Of a stretch of 64,000 bases of DNA, positions 9,714 to 19,324 are shown in pieces. This DNA comes from Vibrio cholerae (GTDB lineage: Bacteria > Actinomycetota > Actinomycetes > Actinomycetales > Micrococcaceae). Made by a program: the position numbers and the translations under genes. The stretch lies in contig WNZI01000008.1 of NCBI GenBank assembly GCA_009728235.1, positions 1 to 64,000 of the forward strand. The letters run 5' to 3'. The stretch's first letter is position 1, and every line of letters starts with the position of its first letter. Below the pieces are notes generated by a model. That model saw only the letters and a program-made list of their open reading frames with translations. It had not been told where the DNA came from and did no database searches.

Positions 9714-9907
9714 GGGACAACACTAGGGTGCCCGGGAGCCGGGTGGAATCGGTTTGCTGGCATGCTGTGGGGGCCGGACGATCCGCCCGGGCAGTTCGTG
9801 CACCTCCCCGGACCTCGTGCGCGAGGTCCGGCACTGCAGTACCGAAAAGTTCCTCGGCCTGTCCGCGTCCGTGGCGCAGGCCGCCGCACCTACCCCAGGG
9901 AAAGCTG
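9714..9907. other. Divergent intergenic region between the YdeI-like and VOC genes
   Basis: A 194-base gap holding the leaderless promoter of the YdeI-like gene on the minus strand. There is an imperfect inverted repeat around GGACCTCGTGCGCGAGGTCC at 9819-9838, which could be a regulator site or a transcript hairpin ahead of the VOC gene. No gene is visible. Confidence 0.4.
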
Positions 9908-10611
9908 ATGCTCCGTGTCCGGCCCCTCGTCCACACGTCCGACATCCAGGGGTCCGTGCGGTTCCTGCGGGCTCTCGGGCTCCGAGCAGCGGAGGCGCCG
10001 GATCGATCCTCGAAGGTACTCGACGCCGGAAGTGGTCGCGTCGCCCTGCAGTCCTGCGAGCCGCACGCCCGGGAGGACGGCTCGACGGCCCTGGCGTTCG
10101 AGGTCTCCGACGTCGAGGAATTCGCACGCCGGACCATCGAGGCCGGTACCGGCGTCGTGCTGTCGGACGAGGGCCACGGCCGCGCCGGGTCCGTCACGGC
10201 AGGTGACGGCACGTCCTTCCTCGCCGGGGTCGGGCCCCGCGATACGGGTGCGCCGGCGTCGCCCCTGGCGGTGCTCGCGCTCTGGTTCACCCCCGACGTC
10301 GACCAGGGGGCGCAGGTCCTGGAGAACATCGGCGCAAGACCGAGGATCAGTCCGGTTACCGGTGAGTGGTACGACTTCAGCGCCAAGAACGGTGGTCTCG
10401 TCGCTGTGCACGCCGGCAGGCGGACCGCCATCGGACTGGCCTTCGAGTACGACGGCGACGTGCGGGACCTGGTGGCTCCGCTCGCGGCTGCGGGCTCGAG
10501 CCCGTGGTCCTCGACGAGGACCACGGGCGGTCCCTGGGGGTGCGCTCCCCCTGGGGCGCGGAGGTCCGCGTCAACGAGCGGCTGCGGAACATCGGTCCCC
10601 GGATGCGTTGA
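9908..10611 (+). CDS. VOC (glyoxalase/bleomycin-resistance) family protein, broken by a one-base deletion
   Basis: A two-module vicinal oxygen chelate protein beginning MLRVRPLVHTSDIQGSVRFL, with a second module starting near LAVLALWFTPDVDQGAQVL. Members are metal-binding dioxygenases, isomerases or resistance proteins; the substrate is unknown. GGGA lies six bases before the ATG. The natural C-terminus (GLEPVVLDEDHGRSLGV...NIGPRMR) lies in another frame. Adding one C at about 10494 (GGGCTC to GGGCCTC) joins the parts into 234 residues ending at 10611. As written, the frame runs on to 10696 with an arginine/serine-rich tail that is an artefact. Confidence 0.8.
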
Positions 10612-10705
10612 GAGCCGTGCCGGAGGGGCCGGACGGGATTCAGCCACGGGCCGAAGAACCGCGCGCCGCCTGACCGCGGGTGGGGGTCTGCTATAGAACT
10701 GGGGT

Positions 10706-11245
10706 ATGAACGTACGCACTCCTGACCCCAACCCGGGCTGGCTCTCCGAAGATGACCTGTACGAGGCCCGCCGCCGCCTGCCGATGGTGTACGTGGAAGC
10801 CATCCCCGTCCGGTGCGACGCCCTCGGCTACGTCAACGAGGTGGGACTGCTGTTGCAGGCGAACGAACAGGGCGAGATGGTGCGGACCTTCGTCTCCGGT
10901 CGAGTGATGTACCGGGAGACGATCAGGGCGGCCCTGCTGCGGCACCTCGAGAAGGATCTCGGGCCCCTGGCCCTGCCGCAGCTGGCGCCGTCACCGCTGC
11001 CCTTCACGATTGCCGAGTACTTCCCGTCGCCGTCCGAGACCGGACTGACCGACGACCGACAGCACGCCGTCGCGCTCGCTTACATCATCCCGGTGACCGG
11101 CGAGTGCAACCCACGGCAGGACGCCCTCGAGCTCTCCTGGCTGACGCCCTCCGAAGCACTGAGCCCTGCCATCCAGGCCGAGTTCTCCGGGGGACGCGCC
11201 GATCTGCTGCGCCAGGCCCTGGCGCACGCGGGCTGGGGCCGATAA
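10706..11245 (+). CDS. NUDIX hydrolase-like protein (DUF4916)
   Basis: A 179-residue protein matching the actinobacterial DUF4916 group of NUDIX-fold proteins by overall pattern: GWLSEDDLYEARRRLPMVYVEAIPVR at the N-terminus (shown here only as a landmark in two parts, GWLSEDDLYEARRR then LPMVYVEAIPVR), LLRHLEKDLGPLALPQL and WLTPSEA near the C-terminus. The canonical GX5EX7REUXEEXGU NUDIX box is not evident, so hydrolase activity is uncertain. TAGAAC stands six bases before the ATG with no Shine-Dalgarno sequence, again suggesting a leaderless message. Confidence 0.7.
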   Translation: MNVRTPDPNPGWLSEDDLYEARRRLPMVYVEAIPVRCDALGYVNEVGLLLQANEQGEMVRTFVSGRVMYRETIRAALLRHLEKDLGPLALPQLAPSPLPFTIAEYFPSPSETGLTDDRQHAVALAYIIPVTGECNPRQDALELSWLTPSEALSPAIQAEFSGGRADLLRQALAHAGWGR

Positions 11246-11347
11246 CCGGAACCAGGCACCCACCGGACGTCGCGTTACCGTAACGTGATGACGGCGCTTC
11301 GGCGTCGACACGTATCCGGGGGCTAGTGGCAGAGGTTGGGCACGGAC

Positions 11348-13520
<2,173 letters not shown>

Positions 13521-13530
13521 CCGAAGGGGT

Positions 13531-13576
13531 TTGAACGTGTTCAATTCGGCGCTATGCTTCGATCTGAACACGTTCG
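13531..13576 (+). promoter_or_regulatory. TetR promoter with two GAAC-N2-GTTC operators
   Basis: Two copies of the same inverted-repeat site flank the promoter of the tetR gene. GAACGTGTTC at 13533-13542 lies in the TTGAAC -35 element (13531-13536). Its exact reverse complement GAACACGTTC at 13566-13575 covers the expected transcription start. TATGCT at 13553-13558 is the -10 hexamer, with a 16-base spacer. The site centres are 33 bases apart, about three helical turns, so dimers could bind cooperatively on one DNA face. This is the layout expected for autorepression by the adjacent TetR protein. Confidence 0.8.
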
Positions 13577-13586
13577 AAAGGACACC

Positions 13587-14252
13587 ATGCCGGCGCCGAC
13601 AGCGAAGAGCGAAGCGACCAGGGAACTGCTGGTGTCCACCGCGCTTCGACTCTTCCGCGAGGTCGGCTATGAGAAGGCGACCATGAGGGCCATCGCGTCA
13701 GCCGCGAACGTCTCGACCGGAAGCGCCTACTACTACTTCGCGTCGAAGGACGACCTCGTCCACGAGCTGTACCGGACCCTGCAGGAGGAACACCGGGCCC
13801 TCGCACTCCCCCGCCTCGGCGAAGGGCAGAATCTCGGCGAACTCCTCAGGACCGTCCTGCACACCGGCATCGACGTCATGACGCGGTACCACGACTTCGG
13901 CTCCGCCTTCGTCAGCATCGCCATCAAACCGTCTGCCACGACGAGCCCTTTCGGGAGCGAGTCGGCGATCGCGCGAGCAAGGGCCATCACCCTGTTCCGC
14001 ACCGCCCTCGCCCGGTCGAGGCCACAACCGCCGCTCGCCATCCGGGACGATCTTCCCGAACTCCTCTGGTACGCCTACATGGGGATCACGCTCTTCTGGG
14101 TGTACGACTCCTCACCCGACCAGGTCCGCACCCGTCGCCTCATCGACCAGGCGGCGCCACTGATCTCGAACCTCGTGATCCTCTCCCGTCTTCCTGTCGT
14201 GCGGAAGATTGTCGAGGACATCGTGCAGCTGATCCGCGGGACCCGGCAGTGA
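13587..14252 (+). CDS. TetR/AcrR family transcriptional repressor
   Basis: A 221-residue regulator. The N-terminal helix-turn-helix spans about residues 12-58 with the family pattern ATRELLVSTALRLFREVGYE, then TMRAIASAANVSTGSAYYYF and the K-D-D-L helix; the remainder is the variable ligand-binding domain. AAAGGA lies six bases before ATG 13587, so the longer frame from 13554 is rejected. It heads a tight operon: its TGA overlaps the next gene's GTG, and that gene overlaps the epimerase. Together with the operators upstream, this suggests it controls its own operon. The inducer is unknown. Confidence 0.9.
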   Translation: MPAPTAKSEATRELLVSTALRLFREVGYEKATMRAIASAANVSTGSAYYYFASKDDLVHELYRTLQEEHRALALPRLGEGQNLGELLRTVLHTGIDVMTRYHDFGSAFVSIAIKPSATTSPFGSESAIARARAITLFRTALARSRPQPPLAIRDDLPELLWYAYMGITLFWVYDSSPDQVRTRRLIDQAAPLISNLVILSRLPVVRKIVEDIVQLIRGTRQ

Positions 14253-14692
14253 GCGCCGGCGACCCGAGGCCCGACGACGGCAGCGCGGACCGGACGTCAC
14301 GACCTCCACCACGACACCACGTGACCTTCGGGCCGGGAGCCGTCTGTGTCGGTTTCCTCGTGGGCCTCGGGGTCCTCGCGCTCGCCTTCGCCTCGACCTG
14401 GGGTGCCGAGGCGCCGTCGGTCTTCCTCCTCGCGCTCTGGTACGGCCTCGGGGTCGGCGTCCTCACGGGGTTGCCTCTCGGCGTCGTGCTCGGACTCCTC
14501 CTCCGGCCGGTCCGCGACCAGTGGATCCACGTCGCGGTCTTCTTCGCCGTGTTCGCCGCGGCGGCCTTCCTCGTCACCACCCTGCTGTCCCCGTCCACCA
14601 TCGTCCGGGACAGTCTTCCCACCGCCGTCATCATCGGAGGCGCGGCAGCCCTGGCGCGCGCCAGTGCCTGGAAGCTGGTACGCGTGCAATGA
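14249..14692 (+). CDS. Small integral membrane protein in the TetR operon
   Basis: A 147-residue protein with a polar N-terminus of about 28 residues followed by four hydrophobic segments (near residues 30-50, 55-80, 90-110 and 118-135). No family recognised. It starts with GTG inside the TGA of tetR and its own TGA overlaps the ATG of the epimerase, so it is almost certainly co-translated with both. It could be a transporter-like or accessory protein regulated by the TetR repressor; that is context only. Confidence 0.7.
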   Translation: MSAGDPRPDDGSADRTSRPPPRHHVTFGPGAVCVGFLVGLGVLALAFASTWGAEAPSVFLLALWYGLGVGVLTGLPLGVVLGLLLRPVRDQWIHVAVFFAVFAAAAFLVTTLLSPSTIVRDSLPTAVIIGGAAALARASAWKLVRVQ

Positions 14693-15624
14693 GAATCACC
14701 AGGGTCACCATCGCCGGAGCCTCCGGGTTCATCGGCAGTCACCTCGTCCGCAGGTTCCTCGACTCAGGTGTCGAGGTGAGAACGATCGGCCGGTCCGGCG
14801 CCGCCGTCTGGGGGGACACCGATGCTCTCGCCGACGCCCTCGACGGGGCCGACCTCCTGGTGAACCTCGCGGGACGGAGCGTGAACTGCCGCTACAACAA
14901 GGCCAACGCGGACGAGATCTTCTCCTCGAGGGTGGACACCACGGAGGAGCTCGGTCGCGCCGTCGCCCTGTGCCGGTCGACGGGAGGCAAGCCGCCGCCG
15001 GTGTGGATCAACGCCAGCACCGGGACCATCTACCGCCATGCGACCGATCGGCCGCAGACGGAGGACGACGGCGAGCTCGGCACCGGCTTCTCCGTCTCGG
15101 TGGCGCGGGCCTGGGAGCGGGCCCTGGTGGACGCCGACGCCGACCCGATACGGAAAGTGGCTCTGCGGATCTCGATCGTGCTCGGCCCCGGCAGCGTGAT
15201 GACACCCCTCGTGACCCTTGCCCGCGTAGGGCTCGGCGGGCGCATGGGCCCTGGTACCCAGAAGTTCAGTTGGATACACCTCGAGGATCTCTTCCGTGCG
15301 GTCGTCTTCATCGCCGGGACACCATCGATCAGCGGGCCGGTGAACGTCGCGGCTCCCGGGATCGTGACCAACGCCGAGCTCATGGCAGCAATCCGCGGGC
15401 GCCTCTCCGTCCGCGCGGGCCTGCCCACGCCCGCGTGGCTCCTGGATCTCGGCGGGATGATCATCCGCACGGAGCCCGAACTGGTGCTCAAGAGCCGGTG
15501 GGTGTCGCCGCGCATCCTGCTCGATGCCGACTTCGAGTTCACCTACCCCACGCTCCGGCCGGCACTCGAGGACATCCTCTCCCGGAACCGGCTGGCCGCT
15601 CCCGAGCCGGTTCGGGCACACTAG
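14689..15624 (+). CDS. TIGR01777-type NAD-dependent epimerase/dehydratase
   Basis: A 311-residue extended SDR protein. The N-terminal Rossmann motif is TIAGASGFIGSHLVRRFLDSG, split here as TIAGASGFIGSHL and VRRFLDSG; NLAGRSVNCRYN and INASTGTIYRH mark the TIGR01777 (YfcH/Sdr39U1) group. The C-terminal DUF1731-like region (LPTPAWLLDLGGMIIRTEPE, then SRWVSPRILLDADFEFTYP) is intact. Substrates of this family are unknown. The ATG overlaps the preceding TGA as ATGA, making it the third gene of the TetR operon. Confidence 0.88.
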   Translation: MRITRVTIAGASGFIGSHLVRRFLDSGVEVRTIGRSGAAVWGDTDALADALDGADLLVNLAGRSVNCRYNKANADEIFSSRVDTTEELGRAVALCRSTGGKPPPVWINASTGTIYRHATDRPQTEDDGELGTGFSVSVARAWERALVDADADPIRKVALRISIVLGPGSVMTPLVTLARVGLGGRMGPGTQKFSWIHLEDLFRAVVFIAGTPSISGPVNVAAPGIVTNAELMAAIRGRLSVRAGLPTPAWLLDLGGMIIRTEPELVLKSRWVSPRILLDADFEFTYPTLRPALEDILSRNRLAAPEPVRAH

Positions 15625-15628
15625 GGGG

Positions 15629-16456
15629 ATGTCCGACACCCAGACCTCCCCACCCCCAGCCGTCACCCTGACCATCGCCGGATCCGAGGCCACGGGCGGC
15701 GCCGGCGCGCAGGCCGACCTCAAGACGTTCCAGGAGCTCGGCGTCTACGGCATCGTGGCGTTGACCTGCATCGTGTCCTTCGACCCGAAGAACGACTGGC
15801 AGCACCGTTTCGTACCCGTGGACCAGCAGGTCATCGCCGACCAGCTGGAGGCCGTCCAGTCCTGCTATCCCCTCCGCACCGTCAAGCTCGGGATGCTCGG
15901 CACCCCCGCAACCATCGACACCGTGGCCTCCGCCCTGAGGAGCCAGGAATGGGACAACGTGGTGCTCGACCCGGTGCTGATCTGCAAGGGGCAGGAGCCG
16001 GGAGCGGCCCTCGACACCGACCAGGCCCTCAAGGCGAACATCCTGCCGCTGGCCACCTTCGTCACCCCGAACCACTTCGAGGCGGAGTCGCTGTCCGGTA
16101 TCAGCATCGAGTCCCTCGAGGACCTCGAGGAGGCAGCCCGCATCATCCACCGCCAGAGCGGCGCCGTGGTGCTCGCGAAAGGCGGCGTGCGCCTCGAGGG
16201 TCCCGACGCCGTGGACGTCTTCTTCGACGGACAGACCCTCGAGGTCCTGTCCGCGCCGAAGGTCGGCGAGGTCGCGGTCAGCGGCGCCGGGTGCACCCTC
16301 GCGGCGGCCGTTGCGGCCGAACTCGCGAAGGGAGCCACTCCGCTCGATGCCGCCCGCACCGCGAAGGACTTCGTGACGGAGGGCATCCGCAACCGCGTGG
16401 CGTCCAACGCCCCGTTCGACGCCGTGTGGCAGGGTGGCCCCCGATCGTCCCGGTAG
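15629..16456 (+). CDS. pdxK: Pyridoxine/pyridoxal kinase, ThiD-like ribokinase family
   Basis: A 275-residue kinase that phosphorylates vitamin B6 (or hydroxymethylpyrimidine) at a hydroxymethyl group with ATP. It resembles the Bacillus PdxK/ThiD2 type: TLTIAGSEATGGAGAQADLK at the N-terminus, VVLDPVLICKG, FVTPNHFEAESLSG and the anion-hole/catalytic segment VSGAGCTLAAAVAAELAKG, in which the cysteine replaces the usual aspartate as in the PdxK-like kinases. It starts four bases after the epimerase stop, where AGGGGG abuts the ATG, so it may be read through from the TetR operon. The choice between B6 and thiamine pathway is inference. Confidence 0.85.
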   Translation: MSDTQTSPPPAVTLTIAGSEATGGAGAQADLKTFQELGVYGIVALTCIVSFDPKNDWQHRFVPVDQQVIADQLEAVQSCYPLRTVKLGMLGTPATIDTVASALRSQEWDNVVLDPVLICKGQEPGAALDTDQALKANILPLATFVTPNHFEAESLSGISIESLEDLEEAARIIHRQSGAVVLAKGGVRLEGPDAVDVFFDGQTLEVLSAPKVGEVAVSGAGCTLAAAVAAELAKGATPLDAARTAKDFVTEGIRNRVASNAPFDAVWQGGPRSSR

Positions 16457-16472
16457 TGGTCGGAACGGGCCG

Positions 16473-17039
16473 GTGATCCCTCCTGCGGGCGCATCCGGTA
16501 CGGACCCCACGAGTGGTCGGAAGGACGATCGGACGGACTCGGCGCTCACGCGCATGCTGCCCGACGACGACGGGCGCGGGGAGAGCCGCAACCAACGCCT
16601 GGACCGCAACTGGCAGGAGATGCTGCAGGAGCTGCGCGTCATGCAGACGGGAATCCAGATCCTGACCGGCTTCCTTTTGACGTTGCCGTTCCAGAGCCGC
16701 TTCACGGAGCTCGACGACCAGCAGGTGATCGCCTACCTGTGCCTGGTCTGCCTCTCCGCGTTGATCACGATGACGGTGCTCTCCGCCGTGAACCTCCATC
16801 GGGTCCTGTTCGGGTTGAGGGTGAAGGACGCCCTGGTGCACCACACGGGCCGGATCATCCAGATCACCATCGCGATGGTCGGGCTCGTGCTCGCAGGAAC
16901 AGCGGGTCTGATCTTCGACCTCGTGGTCAACCGCCCGGCCGGGCTCATCACCGCCGGGGTCCTGCTGCTTGCGGTGTTACTGCTCTGGGTCGCCTACCCC
17001 CTCGCCGTCCGTCGTCGAGCGGTGCGCGCCCGGACCTGA
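16473..17039 (+). CDS. DUF6328-like four-helix membrane protein
   Basis: A protein of about 188 residues. After a polar N-terminus comes RNQRLDRNWQEMLQELRVMQ, then TGIQILTGFLLTLPFQSRF and three further membrane segments. This pattern matches actinobacterial DUF6328 proteins, formerly annotated loosely as sodium:proton antiporter-like; I know of no demonstrated function. I prefer GTG 16473, preceded by GGAACGGG, over GTG 16434, which lies inside pdxK. It is nearly convergent with the SDR gene (16-base gap). Confidence 0.7.
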   Translation: MIPPAGASGTDPTSGRKDDRTDSALTRMLPDDDGRGESRNQRLDRNWQEMLQELRVMQTGIQILTGFLLTLPFQSRFTELDDQQVIAYLCLVCLSALITMTVLSAVNLHRVLFGLRVKDALVHHTGRIIQITIAMVGLVLAGTAGLIFDLVVNRPAGLITAGVLLLAVLLLWVAYPLAVRRRAVRART

Positions 17040-17055
17040 TCAGGGGCGACGAAGC

Positions 17056-17781
17056 TCAGAGTCTCGCGACGGTCCGGCCGATCGAGTTCGGTGCGATCCG
17101 CAGCATCGCGGGAAGCATCTTCGTCGCGCCGGGCAAAGCCGTCGGCCGGCGGGATCGGAGTGCCTTGAGCGTGGCGGAGGCTACCTCGGACGCGGGAATC
17201 TTCGGCCCCGTGGTGCCGGCGTTCATCGGGGTGTCGGTGGTGGGGGGAAGGACCTCGAGAACGTGGGTACCGCCGGGAGCGAGTTGGCGCCGCAGTCCGT
17301 CCGCGAATCCGTGCAGTCCCGCTTTCACGGCACCGTAGGTGGGAGCGCGGGTGGGTGATACCAGGGCGAAGCCGGAGGTGACGAAGACGATCGCATCCAA
17401 AGCGGGCCAGCGGAGCAGGGCCTCACCGGTCACCTGGATGGGCGCAGTGAGGTTGAGGGCTACTTCCGCTTCGAGATCGGCCGTGGCTCCGGCCTCCGAG
17501 GTGAAATCCCGCTCCACGAAGGTCCCCGCGTTGTTGACGAGGACGTCGAGGTGCCCGAACCGGTCGGCGACGGCGTCCAGCATCTCTTTCCTCGCTGCTG
17601 CCACGGTGACATCCGCCCTGATGGCCAGCGCCCCCGGATGCGCGCGGGAGAAGCGATCGAGCGCCGCTTCCGATCGACCGCAGACGGCCACGGCAGCACC
17701 CTGGCCCAGGAAGGCTTCGGCGAGGCTCAGGCCGATGCCCGAGGTGCCGCCGGTGATGAGGACGACCTGTTGTGCACTCAT
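17056..17781 (-). CDS. SDR-family oxidoreductase (DltE-like) divergent from an HxlR regulator
   Basis: A 241-residue short-chain dehydrogenase. It shows VVLITGGTSGIGLSLAEAF for NAD(P) binding, VLVNNAG, and the catalytic serine and YxxxK in VTSGFALVSP and TYGAVKAG. The pattern resembles DltE/YbbO-type SDRs of unknown substrate. The start is ATG 17781, with AGGGAG about eight bases upstream; longer N-termini in this frame read into the divergent promoter. It is transcribed divergently from hxlR with a shared 90-base control region, so HxlR is its likely regulator. Confidence 0.88.
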   Translation of the reverse strand: MSAQQVVLITGGTSGIGLSLAEAFLGQGAAVAVCGRSEAALDRFSRAHPGALAIRADVTVAAARKEMLDAVADRFGHLDVLVNNAGTFVERDFTSEAGATADLEAEVALNLTAPIQVTGEALLRWPALDAIVFVTSGFALVSPTRAPTYGAVKAGLHGFADGLRRQLAPGGTHVLEVLPPTTDTPMNAGTTGPKIPASEVASATLKALRSRRPTALPGATKMLPAMLRIAPNSIGRTVARL

Positions 17782-17802
17782 GCTGTACTCCCTGTTCCCC
17801 AG

Positions 17803-17831
17803 AGCATTCGCTGGTATAGATTTGTTACCAA
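17803..17831 (-). promoter_or_regulatory. SDR promoter overlapped by a candidate HxlR operator
   Basis: An inverted repeat TGGTA-N9-TACCA at 17812-17830 sits between the divergent SDR and hxlR genes. On the minus strand TTGGTA (17831-17826) and AATGCT (17808-17803), spaced by 17 bases, form a plausible promoter for the SDR gene with the repeat across its -35 and spacer. On the plus strand TATAGA at 17815-17820 could serve hxlR. HxlR proteins bind such operators between divergent genes. Confidence 0.6.
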
Positions 17832-17871
17832 CTGTAGGAAGGGAATCGACACCCCACAAGGAGGCACTGTC

Positions 17872-18243
17872 GTGGAACTAGGTAACCTGAGCGAAACCGC
17901 GGACTGTCAGCGCGCAACAGCGGCACTGGCCAGGGTGGGCGACAAGTGGTCGGTCCTGATCTTCATGCAACTGGAGGCCGAGGCGCGGCGGTTCAGCGAG
18001 TTGAGACGCCGCATCAGCGGGATCTCACCGAAGATGCTGGCATTGACGCTTCGTGGGCTCGAGCGGGAGGGCTTCATCGCGCGGACCGTGTACCCGACGA
18101 AACCGCCGAGCGTCGAATACGCGCTGACGGATCTCGGCCGGGAGATGGTTGTGCCCGTCAGGGCGCTCGGCACCTGGGTACTCGACAATCTGCCCCGCAT
18201 CGAAGCAGAACGGGACCAGTTCGACGCTCGACCCCGGGACTGA
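17872..18243 (+). CDS. HxlR-family winged-helix regulator
   Basis: A 123-residue DNA-binding protein. The conserved N-terminal cysteine (ETADCQRATAALARVGDKWS) precedes the winged helix with FSELRRRISGISPKMLALTL and the wing around VEYALTDLGREM. In HxlR relatives such as YodB and HypR, this cysteine senses electrophiles and disulfide stress, so an oxidative or quinone signal is possible. GTG 17872 has AAGGAGG seven bases upstream. It is divergent from the SDR gene, its probable target. Confidence 0.9.
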   Translation: MELGNLSETADCQRATAALARVGDKWSVLIFMQLEAEARRFSELRRRISGISPKMLALTLRGLEREGFIARTVYPTKPPSVEYALTDLGREMVVPVRALGTWVLDNLPRIEAERDQFDARPRD

Positions 18244-18255
18244 CGTGACGGTGGT

Positions 18256-18272
18256 CGGGCGGGTGCCGCCCG
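18256..18272. terminator. GC hairpin between convergent hxlR and the LytR_C gene
   Basis: CGGGCGG-GTG-CCGCCCG forms a 7-bp stem with a three-base loop in the 32-base convergent gap. No T-tract follows in either direction; it could serve both strands. Confidence 0.5.
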
Positions 18273-18275
18273 GCC

Positions 18276-18959
18276 CTAGGGTGCGGTAGGGGCAGGCGCG
18301 GGCGGTGTCGCCCCCTCCTCGGGAGCGCAGGTCAGCCCCGCGGGCGTGACGTCCACCCCTTCGGGCGGCACGATCCCCGCGTAGGAGGATCCGAGCACGA
18401 CGTCGACCGTGCGATCCTCGCGCTCGTCGGGGACATAGATCGAGTCCGGGATGGTGCGCTGCACGGTGAAGGCGTTGGCCCGGCCACCCTCCCCGGAGAC
18501 GATGACCGCGGTGGCCGCCGTCGAGCCGCCTTCACGATTGCCGATGTCACGGACGGCGAAGGCACGGTCCCTCAACTGGGAGGCCGCCGTCCCGGCCAAC
18601 CCGTCGACGGTGGTGCTGTTGTAGACATTGACCGTGATCGCACTCGGATCCTGGTAGTCGAACGGACCGGCGGGGCAGGTGGAGGTCGGGGCGGGCGAGG
18701 TGTCCGCGGAGCCGATCGTGATCTCACCCCGCGTGATGCCGAGGGCGACGTAGGCCGCTGCTGCCAGCAGTCCGATCAGGAGGACCAGCACGACGCCGTG
18801 ACGCACCCTCCGCATCGTCGCTCGGTGCTGCCGTGCGGCGTCGTCCTCCTCGAACACCGCCCCGAGGTCCGTCTCGGTGACGATGCGATGCCCGTGCCAC
18901 TCGGTGGGATCCCGCTTCGCCTGGGCGCGCTGCAGGCGCGGCGAGTCCTGCTCAGGCAT
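18276..18959 (-). CDS. Membrane-anchored LytR C-terminal-domain protein
   Basis: A 227-residue protein: a cytosolic N-terminus of about 50 residues, one membrane helix (VVLVLLIGLLAAAAYVALG), then an extracytoplasmic LytR_C domain with ITVNVYNSTTVDGLAGTAAS and SIYVPDEREDRTVDVVLGSS, ending in a proline/alanine-rich tail. LytR_C domains are found at the C-termini of LCP cell-wall ligases and alone in actinobacteria; the ligand is not known. The ATG at 18959 overlaps the end of the preceding gene by eight bases, so the two are translationally coupled. Confidence 0.82.
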   Translation of the reverse strand: MPEQDSPRLQRAQAKRDPTEWHGHRIVTETDLGAVFEEDDAARQHRATMRRVRHGVVLVLLIGLLAAAAYVALGITRGEITIGSADTSPAPTSTCPAGPFDYQDPSAITVNVYNSTTVDGLAGTAASQLRDRAFAVRDIGNREGGSTAATAVIVSGEGGRANAFTVQRTIPDSIYVPDEREDRTVDVVLGSSYAGIVPPEGVDVTPAGLTCAPEEGATPPAPAPTAP

Positions 18960-19251
18960 TGAGCACGAGGACTCGCGCGTGCAGGATCGTCCGCTGATGG
19001 AGGGCCGTGCGCACGGCTCGGTGCAGGCCGTCCTCGAGGTACATGACGTCCTTCCACTGCACGACGTGAGGGAACAGGTCACCGAAGAACGTCGAGTCCT
19101 CGGCCAGCAGGGCCTCGAGGTCGAGGGTCGTCTTGGTGGTCACGAGCTCATCGAGCCGCACCTGCCGTGGAGGGACTTCCGCCCAGTCCTTGGGAGTCAC
19201 GTGCCCGTGGTCCGGATACGGCCTGCCGTCGCTCACTGCTTTGAAGATCAC
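18952..19251 (-). CDS. Small conserved actinobacterial protein (VapB-antitoxin-like by annotation custom)
   Basis: A 99-residue protein starting IFKAVSDGRPYPDHG with VPPRQVRLDELVTTKTTLDLEA in the middle (landmarks: PPRQVRLDEL, TKTTLDLE). Close relatives in Arthrobacter are, from memory, labelled VapB-family antitoxins, but there is no toxin gene beside it: the next gene is a LytR_C membrane protein with which it overlaps. I therefore do not call a toxin-antitoxin module. The GTG start is preceded at six bases by TAGGCT (19263-19258), with no Shine-Dalgarno sequence, suggesting a leaderless message. Confidence 0.7.
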   Translation of the reverse strand: MIFKAVSDGRPYPDHGHVTPKDWAEVPPRQVRLDELVTTKTTLDLEALLAEDSTFFGDLFPHVVQWKDVMYLEDGLHRAVRTALHQRTILHARVLVLNA

Positions 19252-19324
19252 TGCTACAGCCTAGGTAATCGCCCGGCCCAATGGAACGCGGCAGCACCGC
19301 GGGCACCATCTCGTGGCCCAATGG

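Noticed and set aside
18952-19251. Toxin-antitoxin module
   Set aside because: Only a VapB-like label by custom; no PIN-domain or other toxin lies beside it, and the coupled neighbour is a cell-wall-type membrane protein.
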